Numbered from the stretch's first letter, positions 1 to 9,270 are shown. The stretch: 60,583 bases of DNA from Algoriphagus antarcticus (GCF_002150685.1 NZ_MSSW01000012.1:1-60583), one strand, 5' to 3'. Notes: generated by a model from the letters alone, not told the origin. Numbers and translations are program-made.

Positions 1-32
1 GGAAAAAAAGCATACATATTGTATTACTATTA

Positions 33-46
33 AATGTATATACATA
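33..46. promoter_or_regulatory. Putative MarR operator, left-edge copy
   Basis: The perfect 12-bp palindrome ATGTATATACAT lies at 34-45. The 13-mer AATGTATATACAT (33-45) recurs exactly at 535-547, immediately upstream of the MarR gene. This copy is 18 bp beyond the marR stop codon, so it probably controls a gene beyond the left edge of the window. MarR dimers typically bind such short palindromes; that this protein binds here is inferred. Confidence 0.55.
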
Positions 47-63
47 TATATTTTTAAAAATTT

Positions 64-516
64 TTAGCCTCTCATCTTATCTAATAGATCATTCAGAGTC
101 TCTATTTCTTCAAGATTCAAATTGATAAAATCCCTATTTGCCTCTTCCACTTGAGGTCGTAGATCCTGAAGCAGATCCAGACCTTTCTGAGTGATTAAGA
201 TATCAACCTGTCTTCTATCATTGGGACATTCTGTACGAATGACAAGCTCCTTACTTTTAAGCTTTTCGACCAACCGACTTGCGTTAGACATCTTATTTAG
301 CATTCGATCTTGAATAGAAGAAACTGTCGTAGGAATACCTGCCTGGCCTTTCAAAATTCTCAATACATTGTATTGCTCAGGTGAAATAGCATAAGGCTTG
401 AAAAGGCTATTTTGAGCAGTTGCCAAATAACTCTGCGTGTAAAGAATATTTACCACCAACTTGTTGAACGGATCCTTAAATTCCTTTTGCTGGATCGCAT
501 CTTCGATTTTCCCCAT
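64..516 (-). CDS. MarR family winged-helix transcriptional regulator
   Basis: This 150-residue protein has the usual MarR length and layout: a helical N-terminus, a winged HTH at roughly residues 45-105 (with ISPEQYNVLRIL, then SNASRLVEKLKSKELV as recognition helix, and the wing RTECPNDRRQVDILIT), and a C-terminal dimerisation helix. The D-R-R-x-V-x-I wing motif is typical of the family. The ATG at 516 is preceded by AAGGAA, an acceptable ribosome binding site. MarR proteins are usually ligand-responsive repressors of neighbouring genes. A palindrome just upstream (535-548), repeated at 33-46 past the stop, points to autoregulation and control of the next gene to the left, outside the window. 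The ligand cannot be told from sequence. Confidence 0.9.
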   Translation of the reverse strand: MGKIEDAIQQKEFKDPFNKLVVNILYTQSYLATAQNSLFKPYAISPEQYNVLRILKGQAGIPTTVSSIQDRMLNKMSNASRLVEKLKSKELVIRTECPNDRRQVDILITQKGLDLLQDLRPQVEEANRDFINLNLEEIETLNDLLDKMRG

Positions 517-534
517 TTCCTTGTTATTGTATTT

Positions 535-548
535 AATGTATATACATT
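535..548. promoter_or_regulatory. Putative MarR autoregulatory operator
   Basis: AATGTATATACATT is a perfect 14-bp palindrome, 18 bp upstream of the marR ATG. It shares 13 bases with the site at 33-46. Its size, symmetry and position fit a MarR dimer site overlapping the promoter. Binding is inferred. Confidence 0.6.
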
Positions 549-675
549 TAAATTGAAGGAAAGGTTTCCGATTTAAAAAACTTTATTGAAAAAAGATATT
601 TGTCCCTTGAAAGAGTCTCTAAAAGTCAAATAAATTCCAATTACAAAAATTGACAAGTCATCATTTAAAAAAATA

Positions 676-1476
676 TCAACCTCTCTCAATCAACCAATCT
701 CCTATCAACCGATTGATCTCTTTGGGTTTCTCGATACAACTACTGTGTCCGGCACCTGGTATTCTATGCAATTTTGCCTTGCGTATGCTCATCTGGATGA
801 ACTTTGCTTTTAGTGGAGTAGTCGCTACGTCCTCATCCCCCACTATCACCATAGTAGGGCAAGTGATTCCTCCAAGCTCATTTTCAATTCCTTTCCTATA
901 TATCACACCATCGACAGCTCCTGTGACATTTCTTTTATTTGCTTTCAATTCAGACTTCCAAAAGTCAATTTTCTCAGAATTTAGTGGGTCAATTAGCCAG
1001 CTTTCAGCAAACATAATTTTCATCACCTTGCTTGCCACAGGCGGGATTATTCCCACCCATTTCACAATTCCATTGAGGGTTTTGTATTTAGGTATGTTTT
1101 CTACAGGTTCCGCATTAGCAGAAGTTTCCATCAGAATAAGACTTTTTATCAATTCAGGAAATCTAGATGCAAGCCTCATCCCTATAAATCCTCCCATAGA
1201 GAGCCCCGCAAAATGCACTGGCCCATCGCACAATTCTTTGATCAATTCCGCTGCATCTTCGGAAAGCGTATCCATATCAAAAGGCCCCGAGACTTCACTT
1301 TGGCCTTGTCCTCTATGGTCATAAGCAATCACGCGAAACCGAGTTTGAAGAAATTCTATTTGAGCACCGAACATCTTATGACTCCAGAGCAAGCCATGTG
1401 AAAAGACAATCGTTTCCTCCCCATTTCCTTGTTCCGTATAGAAAATATCAACTCCGTTTACATTGATTTGGGGCAT
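676..1476 (-). CDS. Alpha/beta hydrolase (enol-lactonase-like)
   Basis: The protein has 266 residues counted from the ATG at 1476. An in-frame TTG at 1506 would add ten residues, but the ATG start puts the usual first strand (PQINVNGVDIFYTEQG) at the N-terminus. The alpha/beta-hydrolase signature is complete: an oxyanion HG motif (FSHGLLWS), nucleophile elbow G-L-S-M-G-G (Ser93), acidic residue in GDEDVATTP (about Asp216) and catalytic His in GAGHSSCIEKP (about His244). The sequence resembles 3-oxoadipate enol-lactonase-type hydrolases, but no aromatic-catabolism genes are nearby, so the substrate is unknown. There is no signal peptide, so it is probably cytoplasmic. It is on the same strand as marR, about 160 bp upstream of it. 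Confidence 0.88.
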   Translation of the reverse strand: MPQINVNGVDIFYTEQGNGEETIVFSHGLLWSHKMFGAQIEFLQTRFRVIAYDHRGQGQSEVSGPFDMDTLSEDAAELIKELCDGPVHFAGLSMGGFIGMRLASRFPELIKSLILMETSANAEPVENIPKYKTLNGIVKWVGIIPPVASKVMKIMFAESWLIDPLNSEKIDFWKSELKANKRNVTGAVDGVIYRKGIENELGGITCPTMVIVGDEDVATTPLKAKFIQMSIRKAKLHRIPGAGHSSCIEKPKEINRLIGDWLIERG

Positions 1477-1555
1477 TCTATTAGTTGTTTTTGAGTCATC
1501 TGCCAATACAAAATTGAACTGGCAGAGACCACTTTATTCAAAATTCAATTTTTGT

Positions 1556-3145
1556 TTACCAATCTAAACCTGGCTGGGTGATGGTATATCCTTCCTCTGC
1601 TTTTTGCTTATCCACTATCGCTTTCACATCTTCCAAAAGCTTTTTGGCATCATAGACTATTCCGTCCTTCACTGTGTATTTTACGCCACCCACTCGTGTT
1701 GGTTTATTATTTTCATCAATTCTGATCGCACCCGTTCCATAGAGAACTTTTAGATTCTGCAATGGATTCTCCTCTAGAATTACAAAATCCGCCAATTTCC
1801 CAACTTCCACCGAACCGATCTCCTTTTCCATACCTAGCAACTCTGCTCCATAAAGTGTCGCAGAACGAAGAACTTCGAGAGGATGAAAACCCGCCTCTCG
1901 GAGCAGTTCCAGTTCACGTATGTATGCAAACCCATAGAGCTGATAGATAAAGCCTGAATCAGATCCCGCTGTTACTCTTCCCCCTTTGTTTTTGTATTCA
2001 TTTACAAAAGTCATCCAAAGGCGATAGTTTTCTTTCCACTGAACTTCCTCCTCTGTAGTCCAGTCAAACCAGTATGAACCGTGAGACTGCCGACTTGGTG
2101 CATAGAACCTCCAAAGTGATGGAAGAGTATAGACATCATGCCACTCGGCTGTACGTGCCCGCATCATATCGCGATTGGCCTCATAGATATTAAATGTAGG
2201 ATCCAAAGTGAAATCAAGTGCCAGCAATTCATCCATCACTTTATTCCAATGATCTGAACCGGGTATGGCCGCTTGCTTCCATAGTTTGCCCGCCTCACCA
2301 AAGCGATGCTGCTCATTTTGGTAATTATAATCCAATCTAAAATCCTGAATCGTACGGTTTTCGAACAGCGCCTCAGGCAAACCGTACCAATGCTCCATGG
2401 AAGTCAAACCCGCTTTTGCAGAATTCATCACATTCCAACGAGCTACATCCAATTGCTGATGATGCATAGCAGAGCGAAGACCAATTCTCTTATTTTCTGA
2501 TATCGCAGCTTCCATCACTTCTGGATTAGCTCCAAAAAATTTGATCCCATCAGCTCCATTAATGGCATTTTGAGTTACCCATGCTTTTGCTTGCTCTGCT
2601 GTGGTTATTGGAGCTTTTGCCCCTTGACCGAAACTGGTATAGGCCAATATCCTTGGTGCGGTAATTTCATTTGCCGCTGATCTTTTCTTCTGATCCAGCA
2701 CCCAGTCCAATCCATTCCCCGCAGATGGATCTCGAATAGTGGTGATACCATGTGCCATCCATAGCTTAAATACATATTCCGCAGGCGTTCCCTGTCCTTG
2801 CCCACCGATATGTCCGTGGGAGTCTATAAAACCCGGGAGCAAATAGTGGCCTTCCAATTCATAAACCTTATCATCCGGACCTGCTTTTGGTCGACGATTT
2901 TCGTTGATTGGCATTCCAGGATAGCCGACTACCTGAATTTGAGCTATTCTATCCTTCTCTACCACAATATCCACTGGCCCCACAGGTGGTGCTCCTGTAC
3001 CGTCAATCAGGATCACTCCTCTCAAAATCAATCGTCCATATTGCCCATCTCCCTCGTCACGGTCTGGAGCAGATTCTATTTGGGAAAAAGATGGAAGAGA
3101 AAGATAAAAGCTAAAAATAGCAAGGAGTAAAATTCTTTTTTTCAT
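1556..3145 (-). CDS. Secreted amidohydrolase family protein
   Basis: The protein has 529 residues from the ATG at 3145. A clear signal peptide (MKKRILLLAIFSFYLSLPSFSQ) makes this start better than an upstream in-frame TTG. It belongs to the metal-dependent amidohydrolase superfamily, close to imidazolonepropionase/prolidase-type periplasmic members. After a beta-sandwich (GVILIDGTG) it has the HxH motif in GFIDSHGH (about His110, His112), a lysine in GADGIKFFG (about Lys202) that could be the bridging carbamate, histidines in AMHHQQ and SMEHWYG, and the metal Asp in TAGSDSG. The end (GSVEVGKLADFVILEENP) is the usual return to the beta-sandwich. Its role is probably hydrolysis of a cyclic amide, dipeptide or related compound in the periplasm; the substrate is not predictable. 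Confidence 0.88.
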   Translation of the reverse strand: MKKRILLLAIFSFYLSLPSFSQIESAPDRDEGDGQYGRLILRGVILIDGTGAPPVGPVDIVVEKDRIAQIQVVGYPGMPINENRRPKAGPDDKVYELEGHYLLPGFIDSHGHIGGQGQGTPAEYVFKLWMAHGITTIRDPSAGNGLDWVLDQKKRSAANEITAPRILAYTSFGQGAKAPITTAEQAKAWVTQNAINGADGIKFFGANPEVMEAAISENKRIGLRSAMHHQQLDVARWNVMNSAKAGLTSMEHWYGLPEALFENRTIQDFRLDYNYQNEQHRFGEAGKLWKQAAIPGSDHWNKVMDELLALDFTLDPTFNIYEANRDMMRARTAEWHDVYTLPSLWRFYAPSRQSHGSYWFDWTTEEEVQWKENYRLWMTFVNEYKNKGGRVTAGSDSGFIYQLYGFAYIRELELLREAGFHPLEVLRSATLYGAELLGMEKEIGSVEVGKLADFVILEENPLQNLKVLYGTGAIRIDENNKPTRVGGVKYTVKDGIVYDAKKLLEDVKAIVDKQKAEEGYTITQPGLDW

Positions 3146-3227
3146 AGGTGACGATCTTATTAAGACCAATAAGTTAAGCTAAAAAGTCACAACAAAAAAT
3201 CAAAAATAGATGAACAGCAAACACAAA

Positions 3228-3256
3228 AAAGCCCTAAGGGAATTCCAAAGGGCTTT
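3228..3256 (-). terminator. Rho-independent terminator after fabI
   Basis: AAAGCCCT pairs with AGGGCTTT around a 13-nt loop. On the minus strand the stem is followed by a T run. It lies 21 bp beyond the fabI stop codon, so it ends the bamD-to-fabI gene block. Confidence 0.8.
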
Positions 3257-3277
3257 AATAAGGATTGTTGGTGGTGT

Positions 3278-4093
3278 TTATAAATCCTTGAACTTTTCCA
3301 TGATATCTTCAGAAATTCCAGTGAAAGAATATCCGCCATCATGAAAAAGGTTTTGCATTGTTACTAATCTAGTATAGTCGGAGAACATGGTTACGATATA
3401 TTCTGCACAAGCTTCCGCTGATGCATTTCCCAGAGGAGAAAGTGATTCAGCGAAATTGTAAAACGAATCAAATCCGCCAATTCCAGTTCCAGCTGTGGTT
3501 TTAGTAGGTGATTGAGAGATTGTATTTACCCTTACTTTCTTCAACTTTCCAAATCTATAGCCATATCCACGTGCGATGCTCTCAAGCAAAGCTTTGGCGT
3601 CAGCCATATCTGTATAAAAAGGAAATACTTTCTGAGCGGCAATGTAAGATAGACCTACAATCGATCCCCACTCATTCATGACATCTTGTTTTTCAGCTAC
3701 TTGCATCATCTTGTGAAAAGAGACAGCCGACACATCATATGACTTCATCGCCCAGTCATAGTTCAGATCACCATAAGATCTTCCCTTCCTGATGTTCGGA
3801 GACATTCCGATGGAATGCAAAAGAAAATCAAAGTTTCCTCCAAGATACTCTTTTGCTTCAGCGTAGAGCTTTTCGATATCTTCCGTGCTCGTAGCATCCG
3901 CAGGAATCACGATGGCGTCACATTCCTTTGCAAGGTCATTGATAGCACCCATTCTCATAGCAATTGGCGCATTGGTCAACACAAATTTTGCTCCTTGCTC
4001 TTTAGCTTTGAGCGCTGTTTTCCACGCAATTGAGTTCTCATCAAGAGCACCGGTAATGATTCCCAGTTTTCCTTTTAGCAAATTATCTGGCAT
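3278..4093 (-). CDS. fabI: Enoyl-[acyl-carrier-protein] reductase (NADH), FabI type
   Basis: The protein has 271 residues from the ATG at 4093, matching the usual Bacteroidota FabI start (MPDNLLKGKLGIITGALDE). It catalyses the last reduction in each cycle of type II fatty-acid elongation. Seen in the sequence: the divergent FabI nucleotide-binding loop GALDENSIAW, the LLHSIG strand, and the catalytic Tyr-x6-Lys motif in YTDMADAK, with the upstream Tyr in GLSYIAAQ. The DMADAK form and the long YGYRFGKLKKVRVNT helix are normal in this phylum. It is the last gene of the minus-strand block beginning with bamD, 86 bp after recN, and is followed by a terminator. FabI is the target of triclosan-class inhibitors. 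Confidence 0.95.
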   Translation of the reverse strand: MPDNLLKGKLGIITGALDENSIAWKTALKAKEQGAKFVLTNAPIAMRMGAINDLAKECDAIVIPADATSTEDIEKLYAEAKEYLGGNFDFLLHSIGMSPNIRKGRSYGDLNYDWAMKSYDVSAVSFHKMMQVAEKQDVMNEWGSIVGLSYIAAQKVFPFYTDMADAKALLESIARGYGYRFGKLKKVRVNTISQSPTKTTAGTGIGGFDSFYNFAESLSPLGNASAEACAEYIVTMFSDYTRLVTMQNLFHDGGYSFTGISEDIMEKFKDL

Positions 4094-4179
4094 ATAGCTA
4101 GGGGGGTTATTTTCAAAAATATTGCCCAAAAATAGGAAAAAATAATCATTCAAGCCCCGAAATTGATGGAATGCACGAA

Positions 4180-5832
4180 TTACCGACGTAATAACTCCTT
4201 GGCACTTTCTATAGCCGAGGAAGATGGTGAAGCGCCTGAAATCATTTTGGCAAGCTCCAGCACACGTTCTTCTTTTTCAAGAAGTTTAATTTTACTTACT
4301 GTTTTCTCTGAAGAATTATCCTTGTAAACAAAATAATGAATATCTCCCTGCCCAGCTACCTGAGGCAAATGCGTAATGCAAATAACCTGATGCTTCTTAG
4401 AAATCTCCTGCATCATCCCTACCATCTTCAAGGCTACTTCACCAGAAATCCCCGAATCAATCTCATCAAAGATCAAGGTAGGCATCGCCATTTTATCTGC
4501 CATCAGGTATTTGATTGCAAAGAGTAACCTGGAAAATTCACCGCCAGAGGCCACTTTTTTCAACGGCTGTGGTGCAGATCCTTTATTCGCAGAAAAGAGC
4601 AATTCTATCTCATCCATTCCATTCGAGGATGGTTCGATGGATTTATGCTCCATGACGACTTTGGAATTCTCCATACCAAGTCCAGCAAGTAAGCTTTCAA
4701 GTGAGCTTTGGAAATCCTTGAAGCTTCCTTGTCTTTTTTTACTTAGAGCTTTGCCCGTACTCGCCACTTGTTCCTTACTCTCTTCAAGCTCTTGCTTAGC
4801 TTTTGCTAGGGTTTCGTCCAAATTCTGAACCTGAAAAACTTTATCCGCAAGCTCTCTTTCTAACTCCATCAATTCTTCCACAGAAGCTACACCGTGCTTT
4901 TTCTGAAGTTGATAAATTTTGCTCAGTCTATCTCTGATTTCATCCAAGCGCTCAAAATCCACTTCCACCCTGCTATCTTCATCTCCCAGCGTCTGTTCAA
5001 TATCTTTCAATTCAATATTTACCGCTTGAAACCGCTCTTTTAAGGAAGCAAACACATGAGCCAATCGCTCCAAAGATTGCATTCCGTGCTGGACTTGAGA
5101 CATTCCTTGCGTGATCCCAAACTGCTCATCCTGAAAAAGATTAAGCATCTCATTGATCTTTAGTTTAATTTCCTCCGCATTCTCAAGGACTTCCTGAATT
5201 GATTCCAGTTCAGCTTGTTCATTCTCTTTCAGGCCTAAAACACTCAATTCCTCTAATTGGAATTGATTGAAATCAGCTTCTTTTTGTAGCTCAATAGCTT
5301 TTTTGCTTAGCTCATTGAAAGTCCTATTTGCTTTTTGAAAGGACTTGAAATCAGCTCTGTATTTTTTAAATTCTTCCTGGGTCTGAGCAAATGCATCAAT
5401 CAAACTCAGCTGATAGCTCCCCTCGCCCAGCTGCAATGTATCGTGCTGGGAATGTACATCCATCAAAAAGCCTCCCAGCGTCTTCAAAGCGTCCAACAGG
5501 ACGGGGGTGTCATTCACGAATGAACGGGATTTTCCAGCCGGGCTGATCTCTCTTCTTATGATACAGGTAGGTTCGTAGTCCAATTCAGCCTGATCAAAGA
5601 ATTCTTTCAATCCATAATTAGCTATATCGAACATTCCTTCGATGACGCACTTTTTATCATCATGTAGCAATACTTTAGTATCAGATCTATTTCCTAAGAG
5701 CAAACCTACAGCACCAAGCATAATGGATTTACCGGCGCCAGTTTCGCCGGTTATCATACTTAGTCCTGGACTTGGCTGCATGTGCAGCTGGTCAATCAGA
5801 GCATAATTGGAAATGCTAAGAGATTTGAGCAT
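4180..5832 (-). CDS. recN: DNA repair protein RecN
   Basis: This 550-residue SMC-like ATPase acts in repair of DNA double-strand breaks. It has the N-terminal Walker A motif GETGAGKS (residues 29-36), long coiled-coil arms (about 150-370, rich in Glu, Leu, Lys and Gln), the ABC signature ASGGEFSRLLFAIK, Walker B PTLIFDEIDSGISGEV and the H-loop region ITHLPQVAGQGD. Length and motif order match RecN. The ATG at 5832 gives the family N-terminus MLKSLSISNYALID. It lies 39 bp after the DUF4835 gene in the same orientation, an arrangement often seen in Bacteroidota. Confidence 0.95.
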   Translation of the reverse strand: MLKSLSISNYALIDQLHMQPSPGLSMITGETGAGKSIMLGAVGLLLGNRSDTKVLLHDDKKCVIEGMFDIANYGLKEFFDQAELDYEPTCIIRREISPAGKSRSFVNDTPVLLDALKTLGGFLMDVHSQHDTLQLGEGSYQLSLIDAFAQTQEEFKKYRADFKSFQKANRTFNELSKKAIELQKEADFNQFQLEELSVLGLKENEQAELESIQEVLENAEEIKLKINEMLNLFQDEQFGITQGMSQVQHGMQSLERLAHVFASLKERFQAVNIELKDIEQTLGDEDSRVEVDFERLDEIRDRLSKIYQLQKKHGVASVEELMELERELADKVFQVQNLDETLAKAKQELEESKEQVASTGKALSKKRQGSFKDFQSSLESLLAGLGMENSKVVMEHKSIEPSSNGMDEIELLFSANKGSAPQPLKKVASGGEFSRLLFAIKYLMADKMAMPTLIFDEIDSGISGEVALKMVGMMQEISKKHQVICITHLPQVAGQGDIHYFVYKDNSSEKTVSKIKLLEKEERVLELAKMISGASPSSSAIESAKELLRR

Positions 5833-5871
5833 GGGTAAAGAATTCGTTTGGGCAAAACTAAAAAATCGAGC

Positions 5872-6774
5872 TTAACTTTTCAGCAGCTCATTGTACTTTC
5901 TTGCATTGTTTGGGTCAACTTCCAAAAGCAGCTCCACAATTTCCGTCCGGATCTCAAGAGAAGCATTTTTCATAACCGACGCAATCTCGTCGCTTTTTGC
6001 ATCCATAAATGCAATGGTAAATATTCCATTGGGCTGGGTTCTATTGGCTTCAGCCAAAATCCGAAGTGCTTCTAGCATATTACCATATGCCTCATCAGGA
6101 CGAATCTGAAGAATATCAAGGCCTTGACGGTGATATAAATAATAGGCATCTCGAATGACAGAAAAGACCGAAGATGTATAAATATCATTAGTTAAGGCAT
6201 AGCGGTTTCTACGATCAGAGGAACTTTGCACCCAACCAGGTCTGCCTGATTGCTGTGCGTTATTTACTATATCATTTGCTGCCGCAAAGAATTCATCACC
6301 TCCACGATTTTCGAACGTATCATAATCCAAGCCTAATGCGATATGTGCATAGAATGCCAATAAAGAGCTGATATTGTTCAAAAATGTAAACCTATTGAAC
6401 TCCAATGGCTGAGATTCTATGTAATCAAAACTCCAGTTCCTATCGGCAAAATTAAAAACCAGGCTTTCATAATTTGTACCATAAACAGGTCTAACAGTCT
6501 GTATCTGCACAGTGGCAGTATAGGTTCCAACCTGTGGAACGTCATTGATCGTGATGAGAAGATTTCCTTTTATTCGTTCTTCAGGACGAAATTCATCAGT
6601 AGTCCAGGATCTACCGTTGAGAAATTGCTCAAAGCTGGTCTTCATCTGGCTAAACACATCTGTATTCTGGATTCTGGCTCGCTCGCTGTTGATGGTGACT
6701 GTGAAATTCAGCTCCTGAGAAAAGCCAATGAGTGGGTAGCAAATGAGGAGTAATAGGAAAATTCCTTTTTTCAT
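5872..6774 (-). CDS. DUF4835 family secreted protein
   Basis: This 300-residue protein has a signal peptide (MKKGIFLLLLICYPLIGFSQ). The family pattern is recognisable: ELNFTVTIN near the mature N-terminus, a QFLNGRSWTTDEF segment, then FNFADRNWSFDYIESQPLEF and a helical C-terminal half with LAFYAHIALGLDYD. DUF4835 proteins are found in Bacteroidota next to coaBC and recN, exactly as here. Their function is not established; a cell-envelope role is inferred from the signal peptide. It is 28 bp downstream of coaBC and probably co-transcribed with it. Confidence 0.9.
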   Translation of the reverse strand: MKKGIFLLLLICYPLIGFSQELNFTVTINSERARIQNTDVFSQMKTSFEQFLNGRSWTTDEFRPEERIKGNLLITINDVPQVGTYTATVQIQTVRPVYGTNYESLVFNFADRNWSFDYIESQPLEFNRFTFLNNISSLLAFYAHIALGLDYDTFENRGGDEFFAAANDIVNNAQQSGRPGWVQSSSDRRNRYALTNDIYTSSVFSVIRDAYYLYHRQGLDILQIRPDEAYGNMLEALRILAEANRTQPNGIFTIAFMDAKSDEIASVMKNASLEIRTEIVELLLEVDPNNARKYNELLKS

Positions 6775-6802
6775 AGTCTTAAAAATAAGGATATATCTAT
6801 GC

Positions 6803-8011
6803 TCAAATCCAAACCGGGATATTTTTGATTTGATCTACTATCAGACTGGCAATTTGATTTTTTGGAGCAATGTCGGATTCAACCGTTAATCCAGAGGCAT
6901 GAAAAATATGCACTTTATTTGTATCCAGTTGAAATCCTGCTCCAGACTCTTTCATTGAATTAAGTACAATCATGTCAAAATTCTTCTTGGTAAGCTTCCT
7001 CCGTGCATTTTCAGCTTCATTCTCTGTTTCCAAAGCAAAGCCAATATGTACTTGGTTATGCTTTTTCTTAGCTCCGAGCTTTGCTGCGATGTCTACATTT
7101 TTCACCAAATCTATCGAAAGTGTAGAATCGCTTTTCTTAATTTTCTCAGGATAAATTTCCGCTGGAGCATAGTCTGCCACAGCAGCTGCAAAAACGCATA
7201 TGTCCATTTGATCATGAATCTCGGAAGAAGCCATGTACATTTCTTTAGCTGATTTCACATCCTGCCAATGAAAGCTATTTTTATTTACTCTCAAAGAAAT
7301 CGGTCCCGAAAACACAAAGACTTCTGCTCCTCTGGAAAGAAAAGTATTTGCCAAAGCAAGCCCCATTTTACCACTGGAGTGATTGCTAATGTATCTCACT
7401 GGATCTAGTGCCTCTTGCGTTGGTCCCATGGTGATCATTACTTTCTTCCCATTGAAGTCAGTCTTGATCGCAAAAAACTCCTCGACTTTTGCAAGAATAT
7501 GCTCTGGCTCCATCATCCGACCTTGACCAGATAGTCCACTCGCCAACTCGCCTGATTCAGCATCAAGGATTGCATTTCCGAAGGACTCTAATTTCTCAAT
7601 ATTTGAATGTACCGAAGGATGCTGATACATGTCCAGATCCATCGCCGGAGCTACCATGACAGGGCATCTGGCAGATAGATAGGTAGCAGAAAGGAGATTG
7701 TCACAGATACCGTTGGCAAATTTCGCCAAAGTATTAGCACTTATGGGTGCAACCAAAAATAAATCAGCCCAAAGCCCTAGCTCCACATGATTATTCCAAA
7801 CTCCCGTTTCGTCCTTCTGAAATTGGCTTAAAACAGGTCTCTTGGAAAGTGTAGCTAAGGTGAGCGGAGTAATAAAGTCAAAAGCAGAAGTGCTCATAAT
7901 GATTTGCACTTCTGCTCCCGCTTTGATTAGTAAACGAGTAAGAATCGCGGACTTGTAAGCAGAAATGCTACCCGTCACACCTAATATAATTTTCTTACCC
8001 CTGAGGCTCAT
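6803..8011 (-). CDS. coaBC: Bifunctional phosphopantothenoylcysteine decarboxylase / phosphopantothenate-cysteine ligase
   Basis: This 402-residue cytoplasmic enzyme carries out two consecutive steps of coenzyme A synthesis. The N-terminal flavoprotein CoaC domain (about 1-185) has GVTGSISAYKS, the active-site His in NHVELGLWAD, the PISANTLAKFANG segment and APAMDLDMY. The C-terminal CoaB domain (about 190-402) starts with KKVMITMGPTQEALDPVRYI and has the SNHSSGKMG motif and the AAVADY segment. Full length for the fusion. It begins 4 bp after the rpoZ stop, so tight co-transcription is likely. Confidence 0.95.
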   Translation of the reverse strand: MSLRGKKIILGVTGSISAYKSAILTRLLIKAGAEVQIIMSTSAFDFITPLTLATLSKRPVLSQFQKDETGVWNNHVELGLWADLFLVAPISANTLAKFANGICDNLLSATYLSARCPVMVAPAMDLDMYQHPSVHSNIEKLESFGNAILDAESGELASGLSGQGRMMEPEHILAKVEEFFAIKTDFNGKKVMITMGPTQEALDPVRYISNHSSGKMGLALANTFLSRGAEVFVFSGPISLRVNKNSFHWQDVKSAKEMYMASSEIHDQMDICVFAAAVADYAPAEIYPEKIKKSDSTLSIDLVKNVDIAAKLGAKKKHNQVHIGFALETENEAENARRKLTKKNFDMIVLNSMKESGAGFQLDTNKVHIFHASGLTVESDIAPKNQIASLIVDQIKNIPVWI

Positions 8012-8015
8012 AAAA

Positions 8016-8330
8016 TTATTCGCCTGCTGGTTCCTCTGGAAGTCTGTGATATATTTTATCTTCCATGAATTCCTCCAACGCTAAAGCGCTAGGCTTAGGC
8101 ATTCTTTCGTAAAACTTGGAGATTTCAATTTGCTCCTTGTTTTCAAATACCTCTTCCAAATTATCAACAGTAGAAGCAAACTCAGAAAGCTTGATATTCA
8201 ACTCTTCCTTCAAGGTGTTAGAAATTTGCTTTGATCGCTGCCCTATTACATGAAGAGACTCATAAATATTTCCTGTCTTATTAGCGATTTTATCAAGATC
8301 TCTAGTAATGATGGATGGATTAACTGCCAT
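8016..8330 (-). CDS. rpoZ: DNA-directed RNA polymerase subunit omega (Rpb6 family)
   Basis: This small protein of 104 residues matches the Bacteroidota omega/Rpb6 type. It begins AVNPSIITRDLDKIANKTGNIYES and carries the conserved helix IGQRSKQIS. The last third is acidic and ends in KPSALALEEFMEDKIYHR. The subunit helps assemble RNA polymerase by holding beta-prime. It sits between bamD (20 bp) and coaBC (4 bp). The pairing of omega with coaBC also occurs in other phyla, supporting the call. Confidence 0.88.
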   Translation of the reverse strand: MAVNPSIITRDLDKIANKTGNIYESLHVIGQRSKQISNTLKEELNIKLSEFASTVDNLEEVFENKEQIEISKFYERMPKPSALALEEFMEDKIYHRLPEEPAGE

Positions 8331-8350
8331 ATTCTTATTTGATTATAGTT

Positions 8351-9259
8351 CTATTTAATTTCTACTTTTTCTAAAGGTTTGACCTCTAATGCTTTTGCTT
8401 TTTGCTCAGCTAATCGTTCAGCATATTCTTTTTGAAGAACAGCGTGAGAAGCCAACTCTTCTTTTGCTTGCTCTTCTATTTCTTTCACTTTACCAGTATA
8501 AGGGCTGGTTGGGTACTTGCGATAAAATGTAGTCGCAAAACCTAAAGCATCTTTTAACCTCTCCTCTTTTTTGAGGAATGCGCTATTCTCGGCATATCCA
8601 GTACTTACTTCCACAAGTTTGTAAGCAAGCTCTTCATTATGCTCGCTTTCAGGGTAATCCTTTGTGAAATTCTGAAAGTTAATAATGCATGCTCGATAGA
8701 AATCACCAGGATACAAGCCGTCTTTAAGTCTATAGTACATAGACGACTCCATGTAGGCTTTCTGTTCAAATCTACCTTGCAAATCAACAAGCATTTCCAT
8801 TGCCCGCTCATAGCTAGCTGACGCAGGGAACTTGGTGACAAACTGCTGAATCGCAGCCACTGCTTCTCGAGAACTTTGCTGGTCAAGATTAGCATCAGGA
8901 GCATCAAGGTAAAGAGAATAAGCGTTCATAAATAACGCCTCTTCTGCCAATGGGCTTCTATTATAGGTTCTGTAGAAATTGCTGAAATAGCCAGCAGCCT
9001 CGATATATCTCTTAGTCTTGAAATGACAATTGGCATAATTATAATCCGCCAACTCAGCCTTTTCACTTCCTCTAATCACAGGTAACACCTTATCATAAAG
9101 GATAATAGCTTTATTATATTCTCCTTCCTGATAATATTTGTTTGCACCCGCATAAAGCTCCTCCCAGTTTGTGCTTTTCTCAAGCTTGTTGAATGGACCA
9201 CAGGAACTTGCAGCAAGTATAATGATTAATAGTAGAATGGATTGTACGCGCATTTTCAT
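8351..9259 (-). CDS. bamD: Outer membrane assembly lipoprotein BamD
   Basis: A lipoprotein of about 302 residues. The N-terminal signal LLIIILAASSCGPF ends in a lipobox Cys. TPR-like helices follow, for example NKYYQEGEYNKAIILYDKVLP and AELADYNYANCHFKTKRYIEAAGYF. This is the YfiO/BamD fold, which feeds beta-barrel proteins to BamA. The C-terminal tail (about 265-302) is charged and Lys/Glu-rich. ATG codons at 9259 and 9253 are both possible. A consensus promoter at 9271-9301 would start transcription only a few bases upstream, which rules out an in-frame TTG at 9265. First gene of the housekeeping block. Confidence 0.9.
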   Translation of the reverse strand: MKMRVQSILLLIIILAASSCGPFNKLEKSTNWEELYAGANKYYQEGEYNKAIILYDKVLPVIRGSEKAELADYNYANCHFKTKRYIEAAGYFSNFYRTYNRSPLAEEALFMNAYSLYLDAPDANLDQQSSREAVAAIQQFVTKFPASASYERAMEMLVDLQGRFEQKAYMESSMYYRLKDGLYPGDFYRACIINFQNFTKDYPESEHNEELAYKLVEVSTGYAENSAFLKKEERLKDALGFATTFYRKYPTSPYTGKVKEIEEQAKEELASHAVLQKEYAERLAEQKAKALEVKPLEKVEIK

Positions 9260-9270
9260 TTTCAAGACCG

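Noticed and set aside
650..1324. 224-codon open frame on the plus strand
   Set aside because: It lies antisense to the alpha/beta hydrolase, whose catalytic motifs are intact, and has no recognisable domain.
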